Notes under the pieces: model-generated
Database searches by the model: none
Seen by the model: only the letters and a program-made list of their open reading frames with translations
What the model was told of the DNA's origin: nothing
Shown: positions 8,735 through 18,258 of the stretch, in pieces
How the letters are laid out: every line of letters starts with the position of its first letter
Numbering within the stretch: position 1 is the first letter of the stretch
Position numbers and translations under genes: made by a program
Assembly: GCA_001689495.1 (NCBI GenBank)
Contig: LUJS01000040.1
Location: 31,900 to 95,899, forward strand
DNA length: 64,000 bases
Reading direction: 5' to 3'
Source of the DNA: Bacteroidales bacterium M8
GTDB lineage: Bacteria > Bacteroidota > Bacteroidia > Bacteroidales > Muribaculaceae

Positions 8735-10143
8735 GCCACCGTTCCTCATTCTCGCGCTCTGCCGTCAAGGCCATGGGGCTGTTCGGCTCGCTGCAGGTGC
8801 TCACCATACTGTGCAGTGTGGTGAGGGTCAAGTTCGTGGCTCTGTGGATAGGCGCCACGGGGCTGGGTCTGTTCACCATATTCAATTCGGCGCTCACGCT
8901 CGTCTCGACCATCTCTCAGCTCAACCTGCGCGGCAGCTCGGTACGCGGCATCGCCTCGGCCCCGTCCGACAGGCGCAACGTCGTCTCGCATGTCGTGCGC
9001 CGCTGGGGCTGGTTGCTCGGCATTGCCGGAGCCGTGATAATGGTGGCGGTGGCCCCGGTGTTCAGCATCCGCACCTTCTCTGACTACAGCCACACACTCC
9101 CCTTTGCCCTTCTGGCCATCGCCGTACTGTTCAACTCGGCCATGATGGGCGAGCAATCCGTCATGCAGGGTCAGGGCCTGATGCGCAATCTGGCGCGGTC
9201 ATCGCTGTGGACCAATATCGGGGGACTCGCCGCCTGCCTGCCGCTGGTCTATTTCTGTCGCGACGCGGGCATCATCCCCTCAATCATCGCCTATTCGGTG
9301 GCCGGATATGTTGTCTGCCACATCCTCAGGGCCGATCTGGGTGGAGTGACCTCAGACCGCGCCGACCTGTGGCGCGAGGGCAAGCCGCTGCTGAGGCTCG
9401 GGGCATTCATGACCATGGCCGCGGCCTTCAGCGAACTGCTCAACTATATCCTCATCACATACATCAACACCCGCAGCGGCACGTCCGAGGTGGGCATATT
9501 TCAGGCCGGATTCACCATCGTCAACCGCTATGTCGGCCTGATTTTCACAGCCATAGGCATAGAGTTCTATCCTCGGCTGTCGCGCGTGGCCCACTCGCCC
9601 ATGCGCCAGCAGACATTCGTCAGCCACGAGATGCTGGTGCTGCTGCTGTGCATACTGCCGCTGATACTGCTGTTCATACCCTTTGCAGGCATTGCGGTGA
9701 CGATACTCTACTCGTCCGAGTTCGGCGACGCGGTCCCCTACATCATCCTCGCCATGCCGGGCATGGTGGCCCGAGTGGGCGTATGGTGCTGGTCGTTCGT
9801 CATACTGGCCCGCGGCGACGGGCGCCTCTACATATTCACCGAGAGCGTCAGCGACATACTCACGCTCGGCATCGCCATTGCCGGATACAGCCTCTGGGGC
9901 ATTCCGGGCCTCGGAGCCTCGTTCTCGGTGTCGACCATCCTCGCCATCGGCGTCGTGGGCCCGGTCTATCACCGCGTCTACGGACTGCGCGTAGCCCCGG
10001 CAGTGCTGAGGATGTTTGCGTTCTCGCTGGCCGTCACCATCATGGCCTCCATTACGGCCCATCTGTGGACACCGTGGGCCATCTTGCCCCTCGGCCTTGC
10101 CGCCGCATGGCCTTGCCTCAAAGCCCTTAGAAAAATGACATGA
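8722..10143 (+). CDS. Oligosaccharide flippase (Wzx-like, MATE/MOP superfamily)
   Basis: 473 residues when started at ATG 8722 (MEKVGHRSSFSRSAVKAMG); the frame is open further upstream, but that part lies inside the preceding gene and is not hydrophobic. About twelve to fourteen hydrophobic helices run through the protein, with the N-terminal pattern (SLQVLTILCSVVRVKFVALWIGATGLGLFTIF) typical of O-antigen translocases. It would flip lipid-linked oligosaccharides made by the two upstream glycosyltransferases across the inner membrane. Its stop overlaps the next ATG. Confidence 0.85.
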   Translation: MEKVGHRSSFSRSAVKAMGLFGSLQVLTILCSVVRVKFVALWIGATGLGLFTIFNSALTLVSTISQLNLRGSSVRGIASAPSDRRNVVSHVVRRWGWLLGIAGAVIMVAVAPVFSIRTFSDYSHTLPFALLAIAVLFNSAMMGEQSVMQGQGLMRNLARSSLWTNIGGLAACLPLVYFCRDAGIIPSIIAYSVAGYVVCHILRADLGGVTSDRADLWREGKPLLRLGAFMTMAAAFSELLNYILITYINTRSGTSEVGIFQAGFTIVNRYVGLIFTAIGIEFYPRLSRVAHSPMRQQTFVSHEMLVLLLCILPLILLFIPFAGIAVTILYSSEFGDAVPYIILAMPGMVARVGVWCWSFVILARGDGRLYIFTESVSDILTLGIAIAGYSLWGIPGLGASFSVSTILAIGVVGPVYHRVYGLRVAPAVLRMFAFSLAVTIMASITAHLWTPWAILPLGLAAAWPCLKALRKMT

Positions 10144-10670
10144 CCATCACGTTCGTGCGCCATACGTCGGTCGGAGTCGGACCGGGAGTCTGCTACGGGC
10201 ACAGCGACGTGCCTGTGGCCGAGACCTTTGCCGCCGAGGCCAAGGCGGTTGTCGACGCGCTCGGCGGCAGGAGATTCAATGCCGTCCATACCTCGCCCTC
10301 GACGCGATGCGTCAGGCTGGCCGAGGCGTGCGGCCATCCCGACGCCATGCGCGACCCGAGGCTGATGGAGATGGATTTCGGCCGATGGGAGATGCAGCGG
10401 TGGGACGACATCAGGGACCCGCGGCTGCAGCTGTGGTATGACGACTGGATAAACACACCCGCCACGGGGGGCGAGTCGTTTCTCGACCACCGGCGGCGCG
10501 TACACTCGTTCATGGCCGATGTCGCCGCCTCGGGCGCCCGGTCGGTGCTGGTGTTCGCCCACGGGGGCACCATCATGCATGCAAGGCTCTGGAATTGCCC
10601 CGAGAGGGTCGAGGACATCTTCAGTCTGCGCCCGCCATACGGCGGAATAGCCGAAATTGAGCTAAACTGA
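10140..10670 (+). CDS. Histidine phosphatase, alpha-ribazole-phosphatase-like
   Basis: 176 residues. The catalytic RH motif reads VRHTSVGVGPGVCYG rather than the usual RHG, a form seen in the CobC/alpha-ribazole phosphatase branch. The rest fits: HTSPSTRC, the acidic EMDFGRWE, and the second His in VFAHGGTI. CobC removes the 5' phosphate of alpha-ribazole in cobalamin assembly, but no other cobalamin gene is present here, and the coupling to glycan genes (ATGA overlap) allows another sugar-phosphate substrate. Confidence 0.75.
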   Translation: MTITFVRHTSVGVGPGVCYGHSDVPVAETFAAEAKAVVDALGGRRFNAVHTSPSTRCVRLAEACGHPDAMRDPRLMEMDFGRWEMQRWDDIRDPRLQLWYDDWINTPATGGESFLDHRRRVHSFMADVAASGARSVLVFAHGGTIMHARLWNCPERVEDIFSLRPPYGGIAEIELN

Positions 10671-10701
10671 CCATTTTTTAAACATAATATACCCCACGCT
10701 C

Positions 10702-10732
10702 TTTGTTTTAAGCCGAAAATATTGTAACTTTG
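10702..10732 (+). promoter_or_regulatory. Promoter, TTTG-N19-TAACTTTG
   Basis: TTTG at 10702-10705 and TAACTTTG at 10725-10732 are separated by 19 bases, an excellent match to the Bacteroidota primary-sigma consensus. Transcription should begin near 10739, giving a leader of about 60 bases before the ATG at 10799. Confidence 0.85.
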
Positions 10733-10798
10733 TGCGTTAATTGCATAGCAAACCAAACGCAACCTTAGCTAATAAACAAAAATCATCTAAACATAAGA

Positions 10799-12871
10799 AT
10801 GGCAACACTCGAAAAAATCCGTAGCAAGTCAGTGCTCTTGCTCATCATCGTTGGAGCCCCCTTGCTGGCTTTTATCATCGGTGACTTCTTTACATCCGGG
10901 CGCACTCTCTTCGGCACCGGTACGACCATCGCCACAGCGGGCGACCAGAAAGTAGACATACAGGAGTTCCAGCGCCGCGTGCAGCTGGCCCAGCAGCAGG
11001 AGCAGCAGGCCGGACGCACGTCGACAGACGGTGCAGTGCTCCAGCAGCGCGTACTCAACGACATGATTGCCGAGAAGCTCTTCGACGAAGAGATCAGCCG
11101 ACTCGGCCTCACCGTGACCGACGCCGAGCTCACCGAGATGATGGTGGGCAAGAACTCGGCCTATGTCGACCGCATGATACAGCAGCAGCTCGGTCTGCCC
11201 GACGCCGCCACCGCACACGACATGGCATACAACCCCACTAAATACAACATGCCTCAGGAGCAGGCAATGCAGCTCCAGCAGTACTGGGTAGAGCTCGAGA
11301 ACAACGTCGAGAAGATGTTGCTGCAGCAGAAGTTCCAGAACCTCTTCGGCGGCGTCCTCGCAGCCAACGAGCTCGATGCCCGCGCAATGTACGACGACAT
11401 GGCCTCGACAGCCTCCGTCCTCTATGCCAAGAAGGACTTCAGCTCGATGCCCGACGCCGACTTCAAGGTCGAGGACTCTGACATCTCGGCCCTCTACAAC
11501 AAGGACAAGGGCCAGTACAAGCTCGACGAGCCCACCCGTCTGATCAACTACATCTCCGTCAACATCGTGCCCTCGCAGGCCGACCTCCTCGCCGGCCAGC
11601 AGGCTGTCGAGAACGCCCTCGTGGCCCTCAACAACTCGACCGAGGCTCAGGGTCTCCCCGAGCTCGCCGCATTTGTCGTAGAGCCCCAGAAGCTCGCACA
11701 GGCCGACGTTGACCGTCAGGCACGCCTCAAGGCCGTCCTCGACACCCTCTCGACAGGCCGCGCCGCCCTCGTCAGCCGCACCGGCAACGACTATACCCTC
11801 GCCAAGCTGATGGGCAAGTCGCAGGCTTCGGACAAAGTCAAGCTCGACTTCATGGCCGTTCAGGGCACACGCGCCCAGATCGACTCTCTGGTAGCCCTGC
11901 TCAACGCCGGCGCCGAGTTCGACTCTATCGCCGCCTCGCCCCTCGTGGCCCAGAGCCAGAAGGCAACAGAGATCTCGCTGCTCGACCCCAACTCGGCCAT
12001 GGTGACCGAGCTCATCGAGGGCCGCGCCACAGGCACATACTTCGCCCCCGACACGCTGGCACAGGGCGGACGCATAGTCCGCGTGGCCGAGCGCGCCACC
12101 CCCACCACCGTATATGATCTGGCCATGGCCACATATACCGTAGAGCCCTCCAACGTCACCGTCAACGAACTCGAGTCGGGCCTGCAGAACTACGTAAGCT
12201 CGCACAAGACCGCCAAGGAGTTTGCCGACAGCGCACAGGCATCGGGCTTCACCACGTTCCCCGCCTACATCACCGCATCGTCGCCTACCGTGGGCAACAT
12301 CCCCGACAGCCACTCGGCAGTGGCATGGGCAATGGATGCCAAGAAGGGTCAGGTATCGCCCGTGTTCGGCGACATCCAGACAGGCCGCTTCGTGGCCGTG
12401 GCCCTCGACGACATCTATGACGACTATCGTCCCGCACGCGACCCGCAGGTCACCGCAGCCCTCTCGGCCAAGGCCCTCAACGACAAGAAGGCCGCCAAGC
12501 TCCTCGCCGACTATCAGGGCAAGGCCAACGACGTGGCAGGCTATGCCGCACTCATGGGCACGCAGGCAGACACCACCACCGTCAACCTCTCGCAGTACAT
12601 GATTCCCGGCATCGGCATGAACGAGACAGCCATTCAGGGCCGCGTGGCAGCCGCCAAGCCCGGCCAGCTCGTAGGTCCCCTGCAGGCCAACAACTCGGTT
12701 GTCGTGCTTCAGGTGATCAACGTAGACTCGGAGGGCCGTCCCTACAACTATGACGAGAGCGCCATCCGCTTCGGCCAGCAGCGCGGTGCCGGACGCATGG
12801 CCAACATGCTCCCCGCCATCCTCCTCGGCAACAACAAGATCAAGAACAACATCAACAAGTTCTACAAGTAA
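10799..12871 (+). CDS. ppiD: PpiD-like SurA N-terminal-domain periplasmic chaperone
   Basis: 690 residues. One transmembrane helix at about residues 11-33 (VLLLIIVGAPLLAFIIGDFF) is followed by a SurA_N-type chaperone region (VLNDMIAEKLFDEEISRLGLTVTDAEL) and a long Gln-, Ala- and Asp-rich body containing poorly conserved parvulin-like repeats. PpiD-type proteins hang from the inner membrane into the periplasm and help outer-membrane proteins fold after Sec export. Strong own promoter and a strong terminator behind it make it a single-gene unit. Confidence 0.85.
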   Translation: MATLEKIRSKSVLLLIIVGAPLLAFIIGDFFTSGRTLFGTGTTIATAGDQKVDIQEFQRRVQLAQQQEQQAGRTSTDGAVLQQRVLNDMIAEKLFDEEISRLGLTVTDAELTEMMVGKNSAYVDRMIQQQLGLPDAATAHDMAYNPTKYNMPQEQAMQLQQYWVELENNVEKMLLQQKFQNLFGGVLAANELDARAMYDDMASTASVLYAKKDFSSMPDADFKVEDSDISALYNKDKGQYKLDEPTRLINYISVNIVPSQADLLAGQQAVENALVALNNSTEAQGLPELAAFVVEPQKLAQADVDRQARLKAVLDTLSTGRAALVSRTGNDYTLAKLMGKSQASDKVKLDFMAVQGTRAQIDSLVALLNAGAEFDSIAASPLVAQSQKATEISLLDPNSAMVTELIEGRATGTYFAPDTLAQGGRIVRVAERATPTTVYDLAMATYTVEPSNVTVNELESGLQNYVSSHKTAKEFADSAQASGFTTFPAYITASSPTVGNIPDSHSAVAWAMDAKKGQVSPVFGDIQTGRFVAVALDDIYDDYRPARDPQVTAALSAKALNDKKAAKLLADYQGKANDVAGYAALMGTQADTTTVNLSQYMIPGIGMNETAIQGRVAAAKPGQLVGPLQANNSVVVLQVINVDSEGRPYNYDESAIRFGQQRGAGRMANMLPAILLGNNKIKNNINKFYK

Positions 12872-12891
12872 TAGCCACCCGCATCCCATCA

Positions 12892-12929
12892 CGGCGGCCT
12901 GCCCCTGCGGCAGGCCGCCGTTTTGTTTT
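12892..12929 (+). terminator. Rho-independent terminator after ppiD
   Basis: A perfect 12-bp GC stem (12892-12903 with 12909-12920, five-base loop) is followed by TTTTGTTTT. It lies 20 bases after the ppiD stop. Confidence 0.95.
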
Positions 12930-12983
12930 GCATGGCCTGAACGGACGGTGCGTGACAAGACCGCAATTTTAAATTTTTTAACG

Positions 12984-13023
12984 TAGTTTTGCCGACAAAC
13001 AGGTGGTTTTATTAGTAAATTTG
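12984..13023 (+). promoter_or_regulatory. Candidate promoters before the SNF2 helicase gene
   Basis: Two -7-like elements are present: TAGTTTTG at 12984-12991 and TAAATTTG at 13016-13023. The second is 25 bases before the ATG at 13048 and is the better placed. No convincing -33 partner is seen for either. Confidence 0.55.
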
Positions 13024-13047
13024 TAGATTAATGTTTCAACTCGGTTT

Positions 13048-15870
13048 ATGTCTGCAGATTTCCTTCCTCATCTCACCCGCAAACTTGTCCACGGGAGCCC
13101 TGAGTCATCGTCAAAGGGTGCCGGTGGCGAGTTCTTCTTCAAGATCTCGATAGCGCCCGACAAGGGGGCCGTCCTGTCGACCGTCGACGGCAACGGCAAG
13201 CAGGTCAGCCCCGACCACCGCTTCTATCGCGGCGAACAGTCAGTGTTGCTCAAGACACTGGAGGGGATAAGACGCGAAAACCGGTTCAACATCACTTGGG
13301 GACGCGACAAGGACGACGACAGCGTCAGTCTGGCCAAATACTCGTATCTGCTCTATCAGCTGATGCGCTGCGACAACATACTCGGGCCCGACGGCACGCG
13401 CATCACGCCGTCGGACACCACGGCCCATCTGGTGCTGCACATCGAGCCGACGGCCGACGGCCTGCTCAACCCCGAGTGGAGGCTGCACATACCTCAGGAG
13501 TCATATACCATCGACGAGGATCAGGACAAGTTCACCCCCGTGGCCGACAACTTTGCCATCTGCGGCAGCATACTATGTCCGGTCGAGCCCATGGGCGACA
13601 ACTTCGGCAACCTGTCGTTCTTCGCCTCGCGCATATCGCCCGACATGCTCGAGCAATTCCTGTCGGTGGTCTACAGCTATGTCGACAACTTCGTGCTCGA
13701 CTATGCCAACACCGTGGTCGAGACGAGCCACGACGAGGTGGCTGCACGCCCGACGCTGGTGTTCGAGAAGGTAGACTCTGACATGGCCCTGCACCTGCGC
13801 GTCACCACCTCGGTGCGCGGGGTCGACGAGGAGTTCCTGCGCCGCTTCGAGCTGACGCGCATAGCCTCGGTGGGCATGGACGGCAAGGTGACGGTGCGCC
13901 CCGTGCAACCCCACCGCATCGAAGACGACATCGACTCGGTCGAGAAACTGCTCAACCGCCACGCCCCGTCGCGCAAGGAGGCCAAGGAGGTCTATCTCGA
14001 CGGCGACACGTTCATCATACCCCACAGCGTGGCGGGCCCCTTCCTGCTCAAGGCCCTGCCGGTGCTGCTCAACGACTTCACGCTGCTCGGCACCGACAAG
14101 CTGAGAGAGTATAAGGTGAGCCCCGTCAAGCCCCGCCTGTCCATGAAGTTCAAGTCGGGCATAGACTTTCTCGAGGGTGACGCCACCGTCGCGGTGGGCG
14201 ACGAGGAGATCTCGCTGGGCAAGCTCTTCGAGCAATATCGCCGCGACCGCTACGTCACCCTCAAGGACGGCACGCGCGCCGTGCTCGACGACGCATACAT
14301 GAAGCGCCTCGAGCGCATATTCGGCGACAAGCGCAATGCCGGAAAGGATGTCAGGATAAACTATTTCGACCTGCCCGACATCGAGGAGCTGCTCAACCGC
14401 AAGCTCGACCCGAAGATATTCGAGCGCCAGAGAGAGGTCTACGAGGGGTTCAACAACCTCGCCTCGCAGACGCTCGACCTGCCGCGGCTCACGGCCACGC
14501 TGCGCCCCTATCAGGCCGAGGGCGTCAAGTGGATACGCTATCTGTATGACAACAACCTCGGCGGCTGTCTGGCCGACGACATGGGTCTGGGCAAGACCAT
14601 ACAGACCATAGCCATGCTCTCGTCCATCTATCCCGGACAGGACGCGCCGTCGCTGATAGTGATGCCGAGAAGCCTGATATTCAACTGGCAGAACGAGATA
14701 AAGAGATTCTGTCCCTCGCTGTCGGTCTATGTCTATTATGCCTTCGAGCGCGACATGGACAAGGCGCGCGAGGCCGACGTCATCCTCACCACCTATGCGA
14801 TGGTGCGCAACGACATCGAGAAATTCAGCAAGGACCGCTTCCACTACGTCATACTCGACGAGAGCCAGAACATCAAGAACATCGAGGCGCAGACCACGCG
14901 CGCCATCTTCCTGCTCGAGGCCGACCACCGTCTGGCCCTGAGCGGCACGCCGCTCGAGAACAACCTCTCCGAGCTCTTCTCGCTGTTCCGCTTTCTCAAC
15001 CCCGGCATGCTGGGCGACATCGACGACTTCAACCGCCGCTATGCGGGCCCCATCATGCGCGACGACGACAAGGACGCCATGGCCTCGCTGCGCAGGCGCA
15101 TATTCCCCTTCATGCTGCGCCGCCTCAAGAAGGACGTGCTCACCGAGCTCCCCGACCGCGTGGAGCAGACGCTCTATGTCGAGATGGACCGCGACCAGTC
15201 GGAGTTCTACGAGCAGCGCCGCCGATTCTATCAGGAGAAGATCAACAACTCCATCGCCACCGAGGGCATAAAGAAGTCGCAGTTCGTCATGTTCCAAGCC
15301 CTGACCGAGCTGAGGCGCATAGCCTCGGTGCCCGAGAGCCTGACCGACGGGCGCGTGCACTCGCCCAAGCTCGAGGAGCTGGTGACGCAGGTGGCCGATG
15401 CCGTGGCCAACGGACACAAGTGCGTGGTATTCTTCAACTATATCGCCGGCCTCGAGCTGACCGGCGAGCGCCTCGGCAGCCTCGGCATAGACTATGAGGT
15501 GATGACCGGCGCCACCACCAACCGCAGCAAGGTCGTCGAGCGGTTCAACAGCGACCGCAACTGCATGGTGTTCCTGATGACGCTCAAGACCGGCGGCGTG
15601 GGCCTCAACCTCACCGTGGCCGACACGGTGTTCATCTTCGAGCCGTGGTGGAACAAGGCCGCCGAGGAGCAGGCCATCAACCGCCTGCACCGCATGGGCC
15701 AGACGGCCAAAGTGCACTCATACTCGCTCATCACCCGCGACACCATCGAGGAGAAGATAAGGCTGCTGCAAGAGCAGAAATCACAGCTCTTCGACGACCT
15801 CATCAGCTCTGACGCATCGACCTCTAAACAGCTTTCGGTCGAAGACATCAACTTCATACTCGGTAAATAG
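13048..15870 (+). CDS. SNF2-family DEAD/DEAH-box helicase
   Basis: 940 residues. An N-terminal half of about 480 residues has no motif I recognise (SWIM/bacterial SNF2 associated region). It is followed by the SNF2 ATPase: DDMGLGKT (510-517), a Walker B reading DESQ (604-607) instead of DEAH, SGTPLENNL, and the C-terminal helicase lobe with TGGVGLNL and HRMGQ (from about 881). Such proteins translocate on DNA or remove proteins from it, often affecting RNA polymerase recycling or nucleoid proteins. The DESQ variant is common in bacterial SNF2 proteins. The next gene begins two bases after the stop. Confidence 0.9.
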   Translation: MSADFLPHLTRKLVHGSPESSSKGAGGEFFFKISIAPDKGAVLSTVDGNGKQVSPDHRFYRGEQSVLLKTLEGIRRENRFNITWGRDKDDDSVSLAKYSYLLYQLMRCDNILGPDGTRITPSDTTAHLVLHIEPTADGLLNPEWRLHIPQESYTIDEDQDKFTPVADNFAICGSILCPVEPMGDNFGNLSFFASRISPDMLEQFLSVVYSYVDNFVLDYANTVVETSHDEVAARPTLVFEKVDSDMALHLRVTTSVRGVDEEFLRRFELTRIASVGMDGKVTVRPVQPHRIEDDIDSVEKLLNRHAPSRKEAKEVYLDGDTFIIPHSVAGPFLLKALPVLLNDFTLLGTDKLREYKVSPVKPRLSMKFKSGIDFLEGDATVAVGDEEISLGKLFEQYRRDRYVTLKDGTRAVLDDAYMKRLERIFGDKRNAGKDVRINYFDLPDIEELLNRKLDPKIFERQREVYEGFNNLASQTLDLPRLTATLRPYQAEGVKWIRYLYDNNLGGCLADDMGLGKTIQTIAMLSSIYPGQDAPSLIVMPRSLIFNWQNEIKRFCPSLSVYVYYAFERDMDKAREADVILTTYAMVRNDIEKFSKDRFHYVILDESQNIKNIEAQTTRAIFLLEADHRLALSGTPLENNLSELFSLFRFLNPGMLGDIDDFNRRYAGPIMRDDDKDAMASLRRRIFPFMLRRLKKDVLTELPDRVEQTLYVEMDRDQSEFYEQRRRFYQEKINNSIATEGIKKSQFVMFQALTELRRIASVPESLTDGRVHSPKLEELVTQVADAVANGHKCVVFFNYIAGLELTGERLGSLGIDYEVMTGATTNRSKVVERFNSDRNCMVFLMTLKTGGVGLNLTVADTVFIFEPWWNKAAEEQAINRLHRMGQTAKVHSYSLITRDTIEEKIRLLQEQKSQLFDDLISSDASTSKQLSVEDINFILGK

Positions 15871-15872
15871 CC

Positions 15873-17702
15873 ATGAACATAGACCGCGACCACAAACTGA
15901 TTGTATTCGACACCTGTCACGACAAGAGGGCCTTGGCCCTGCTCAAGTCCAACCTCGAGGCCGTGTTCAGCAAGGACTCGCTGCACGCCATGCTGATGCA
16001 GATCACCACGGCGTTTCCCGACTATTTCATGCGCATGTCCAACGAGTCGTGGATGCTCAAGATACGCGACATCGTATCGCGCAAGGCCCAGACGAAAAAG
16101 GGCGACATGGTCGACATGGTGGCCAAGATATATGCCTCGGAGTCAAACCGCTGCATACTCGACGAGATTCTCAGCGACAAGGACAAGCAACTCTGGACCG
16201 AGATGCTGCGCGACATCTATGTCAAGGACACCCGCATCACGCAGATAACGGGCCGGCCCGTGTTCGAGGAGCGCAAGCAGCTCTATTACAGCACCTCGGA
16301 GAAGCCCGTGGGCTATCTGTGCTGGTTCGGCTTCATACAGATAGGGGGCTGGTACAGGGCGGCGCGCTACTTCTATATCCCCGACTTCGTGCGCCGCATG
16401 TTCGCGGGTCTGTTCGGCATGCCTCCGGCCGTGCCTACGCCCGCGCCCCCGGAGGACAACACCGAGGGGCTCAACGTCATCAACACCGAGATCGAGTCGC
16501 TGGCCATACTGCCCGTGGTGAACAACCTGTATCTCAACGGCCAGCTCGAGCGCGGCAAGTTCAAGGTAGGCGCCGCCGCCGTGAATCGCGCGGCCAAGAT
16601 GCTCAAGCTGACCGAATTCGTCACCACCGACGATGACCGCACCGCGCGCAACCTGCGTACCTCGATGCTGCTCAACGCATACAGCATCCATGCATACGAG
16701 AACGCAAAATACAACACGGGCGAGCGGTCCGAGCCTCAGGACATAATACGCGCCATCGCCACCTATCTGGCCCAGAACACCTTCGAGATCTCGGCCACCA
16801 TACTCCACTTCATCGACAAATCGAGCCTCAAGCTCTATGAGGGCACCACCCTCAGGGAGACATGGCGCAAGGTGACGGACCTGCTCTACGCCAACGAGTC
16901 GCGCGAATGGATTCCGGCATGCCGCATCACCGACGCCCTCTATGGCCTCGGCGACATCAACAACGCCGTGCGCATCGTGCCGTTCCGCCTGATAGACGAG
17001 ACATCGGTGTCAAACTCGCGCTCGGGCCACACCATCAGCCCCGAAGACATGTTTGCCGAGGCCACGGTGCCCGCCGCGCTCAGCGTCTTGGTCTTGTACA
17101 TATCGCTCGGCATGGTCGAGGCACGATATGCGACGGCCGCCGAGCACGACCCTTCCGTCCTCTCGGGCCTGCACAGCTTCAGGCTCACCCCGCTCGGGGC
17201 CTATGCCCTCAACCTGACCAAGGAATATACATTCATCCCGCCCGAGAGCGACAACATGTTCACCCTCGACACCTCGCGCCTCATCATCAGGGCCGGTGGC
17301 GAGAACAATCCCTACGAGGGGATGATGTCTGATTTCGGGCGCGAGATCGCGGGGCGCCGCTATGCCGTCAGCGCCGGCACATTCCTCAAGGGGTGCTCGA
17401 CGCCACGCGAGATAGACAAGAAGATCAAGACCTTCAGGCAGGTGGTCTGCGACAGGCCCCCGCAGATATGGGAGGATTTCTTCAACTCGCTCAAGGCCCA
17501 CAGCAACTGTTTCAGCAAGGACAACGGCAGGTGGATCATATTCGACGTCGACCCGACGGCCTACGAACTGCACGACCTGCTGGTCACCGATCCCGTGCTG
17601 TCCGAATACATAATCCGCGCCGAGGGATACCGCATTCTGGCCTACGAGAGGGCCGAGCAGGTGATACGCGACAGACTGCGAAATTTAGGCTATCTGCTGT
17701 GA
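15873..17702 (+). CDS. Conserved hypothetical protein coupled to the SNF2 helicase
   Basis: 609 residues, no signal peptide and no recognised motif. The protein is mostly helical, with a Pro/Ala-rich linker near residue 190 (PPAVPTPAPPEDN) dividing an N-terminal from a larger C-terminal part. It begins two bases after the helicase stop, so the two are surely co-translated; it may be a partner or regulator of that ATPase. This is inference from position only. Confidence 0.75.
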   Translation: MNIDRDHKLIVFDTCHDKRALALLKSNLEAVFSKDSLHAMLMQITTAFPDYFMRMSNESWMLKIRDIVSRKAQTKKGDMVDMVAKIYASESNRCILDEILSDKDKQLWTEMLRDIYVKDTRITQITGRPVFEERKQLYYSTSEKPVGYLCWFGFIQIGGWYRAARYFYIPDFVRRMFAGLFGMPPAVPTPAPPEDNTEGLNVINTEIESLAILPVVNNLYLNGQLERGKFKVGAAAVNRAAKMLKLTEFVTTDDDRTARNLRTSMLLNAYSIHAYENAKYNTGERSEPQDIIRAIATYLAQNTFEISATILHFIDKSSLKLYEGTTLRETWRKVTDLLYANESREWIPACRITDALYGLGDINNAVRIVPFRLIDETSVSNSRSGHTISPEDMFAEATVPAALSVLVLYISLGMVEARYATAAEHDPSVLSGLHSFRLTPLGAYALNLTKEYTFIPPESDNMFTLDTSRLIIRAGGENNPYEGMMSDFGREIAGRRYAVSAGTFLKGCSTPREIDKKIKTFRQVVCDRPPQIWEDFFNSLKAHSNCFSKDNGRWIIFDVDPTAYELHDLLVTDPVLSEYIIRAEGYRILAYERAEQVIRDRLRNLGYLL

Positions 17703-17762
17703 CAACATTACCCCCCGTCCGGACGTTTTCAAGATAGCGAAACATCAACAATCAGCATCAAG

Positions 17763-18251
17763 ATGACCATAGCCATACTCTGCATCATACTCATAGCCTC
17801 GGCGGTGGCACTGTCGTTCGTGCAGGCCACCTATGGCACCGCGCTCGCCTTTCTGGCGCTGTGCACGGCCGGACTGCTCGACGGCGTGACGCTGCCGGTG
17901 TCCACCTATCTGTTCTGGGGACTGGCCATGATGATAGTCGTGGCCCTCAACTTCATACTGCCGCCCCAGATCTCGTCGTCGCGCAGGGGCCTCCCCTACA
18001 TCGCCGGCGCCTCGCTGGCCGGGACGTTCATCGGTCTGGCCGTGGGGGCCCACGGGGCCATAATCACGGGCGCCGTGGCCGGAGCCATACTCGGCGGCAT
18101 AGCCTACGGGCGCACCCCCGACGGACGGATACTGCAGTTCCCCTCTCCCAAATTCATCAACTATCTGTGTGCCAAGGGACTCCCCGCCGCCATCGCCATG
18201 AGCATGGCCGGACTCTCGACAGCACTTCTCATGGCCGCATGGCCCCAATGA
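17763..18251 (+). CDS. Small polytopic membrane protein of unknown function
   Basis: 162 residues with about five hydrophobic helices, beginning at once (MTIAILCIILIASAVALSFV). There is a short positively charged loop (SSSRRG) in the middle and a GAHGAIITGAVAGAILGG glycine-zipper-like helix. No family recognised. Eight bases separate it from the DUF4919 gene, suggesting a shared transcript. Confidence 0.7.
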   Translation: MTIAILCIILIASAVALSFVQATYGTALAFLALCTAGLLDGVTLPVSTYLFWGLAMMIVVALNFILPPQISSSRRGLPYIAGASLAGTFIGLAVGAHGAIITGAVAGAILGGIAYGRTPDGRILQFPSPKFINYLCAKGLPAAIAMSMAGLSTALLMAAWPQ

Positions 18252-18258
18252 CAACAAC

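Noticed and set aside
10140..10670. Phosphatase considered as part of a cobalamin operon
   Set aside because: No other cob/cbi gene and no cobalamin riboswitch nearby; it is coupled to glycan genes.
10829..12958. Very long open frame (709 codons) antisense to the PpiD-like gene
   Set aside because: Its composition is that of a GC-biased shadow frame and the other strand codes a recognisable protein with promoter and terminator.
13573..15717. 714-codon antisense frame over the SNF2 gene
   Set aside because: No motif, no promoter, and the sense frame has all helicase motifs.
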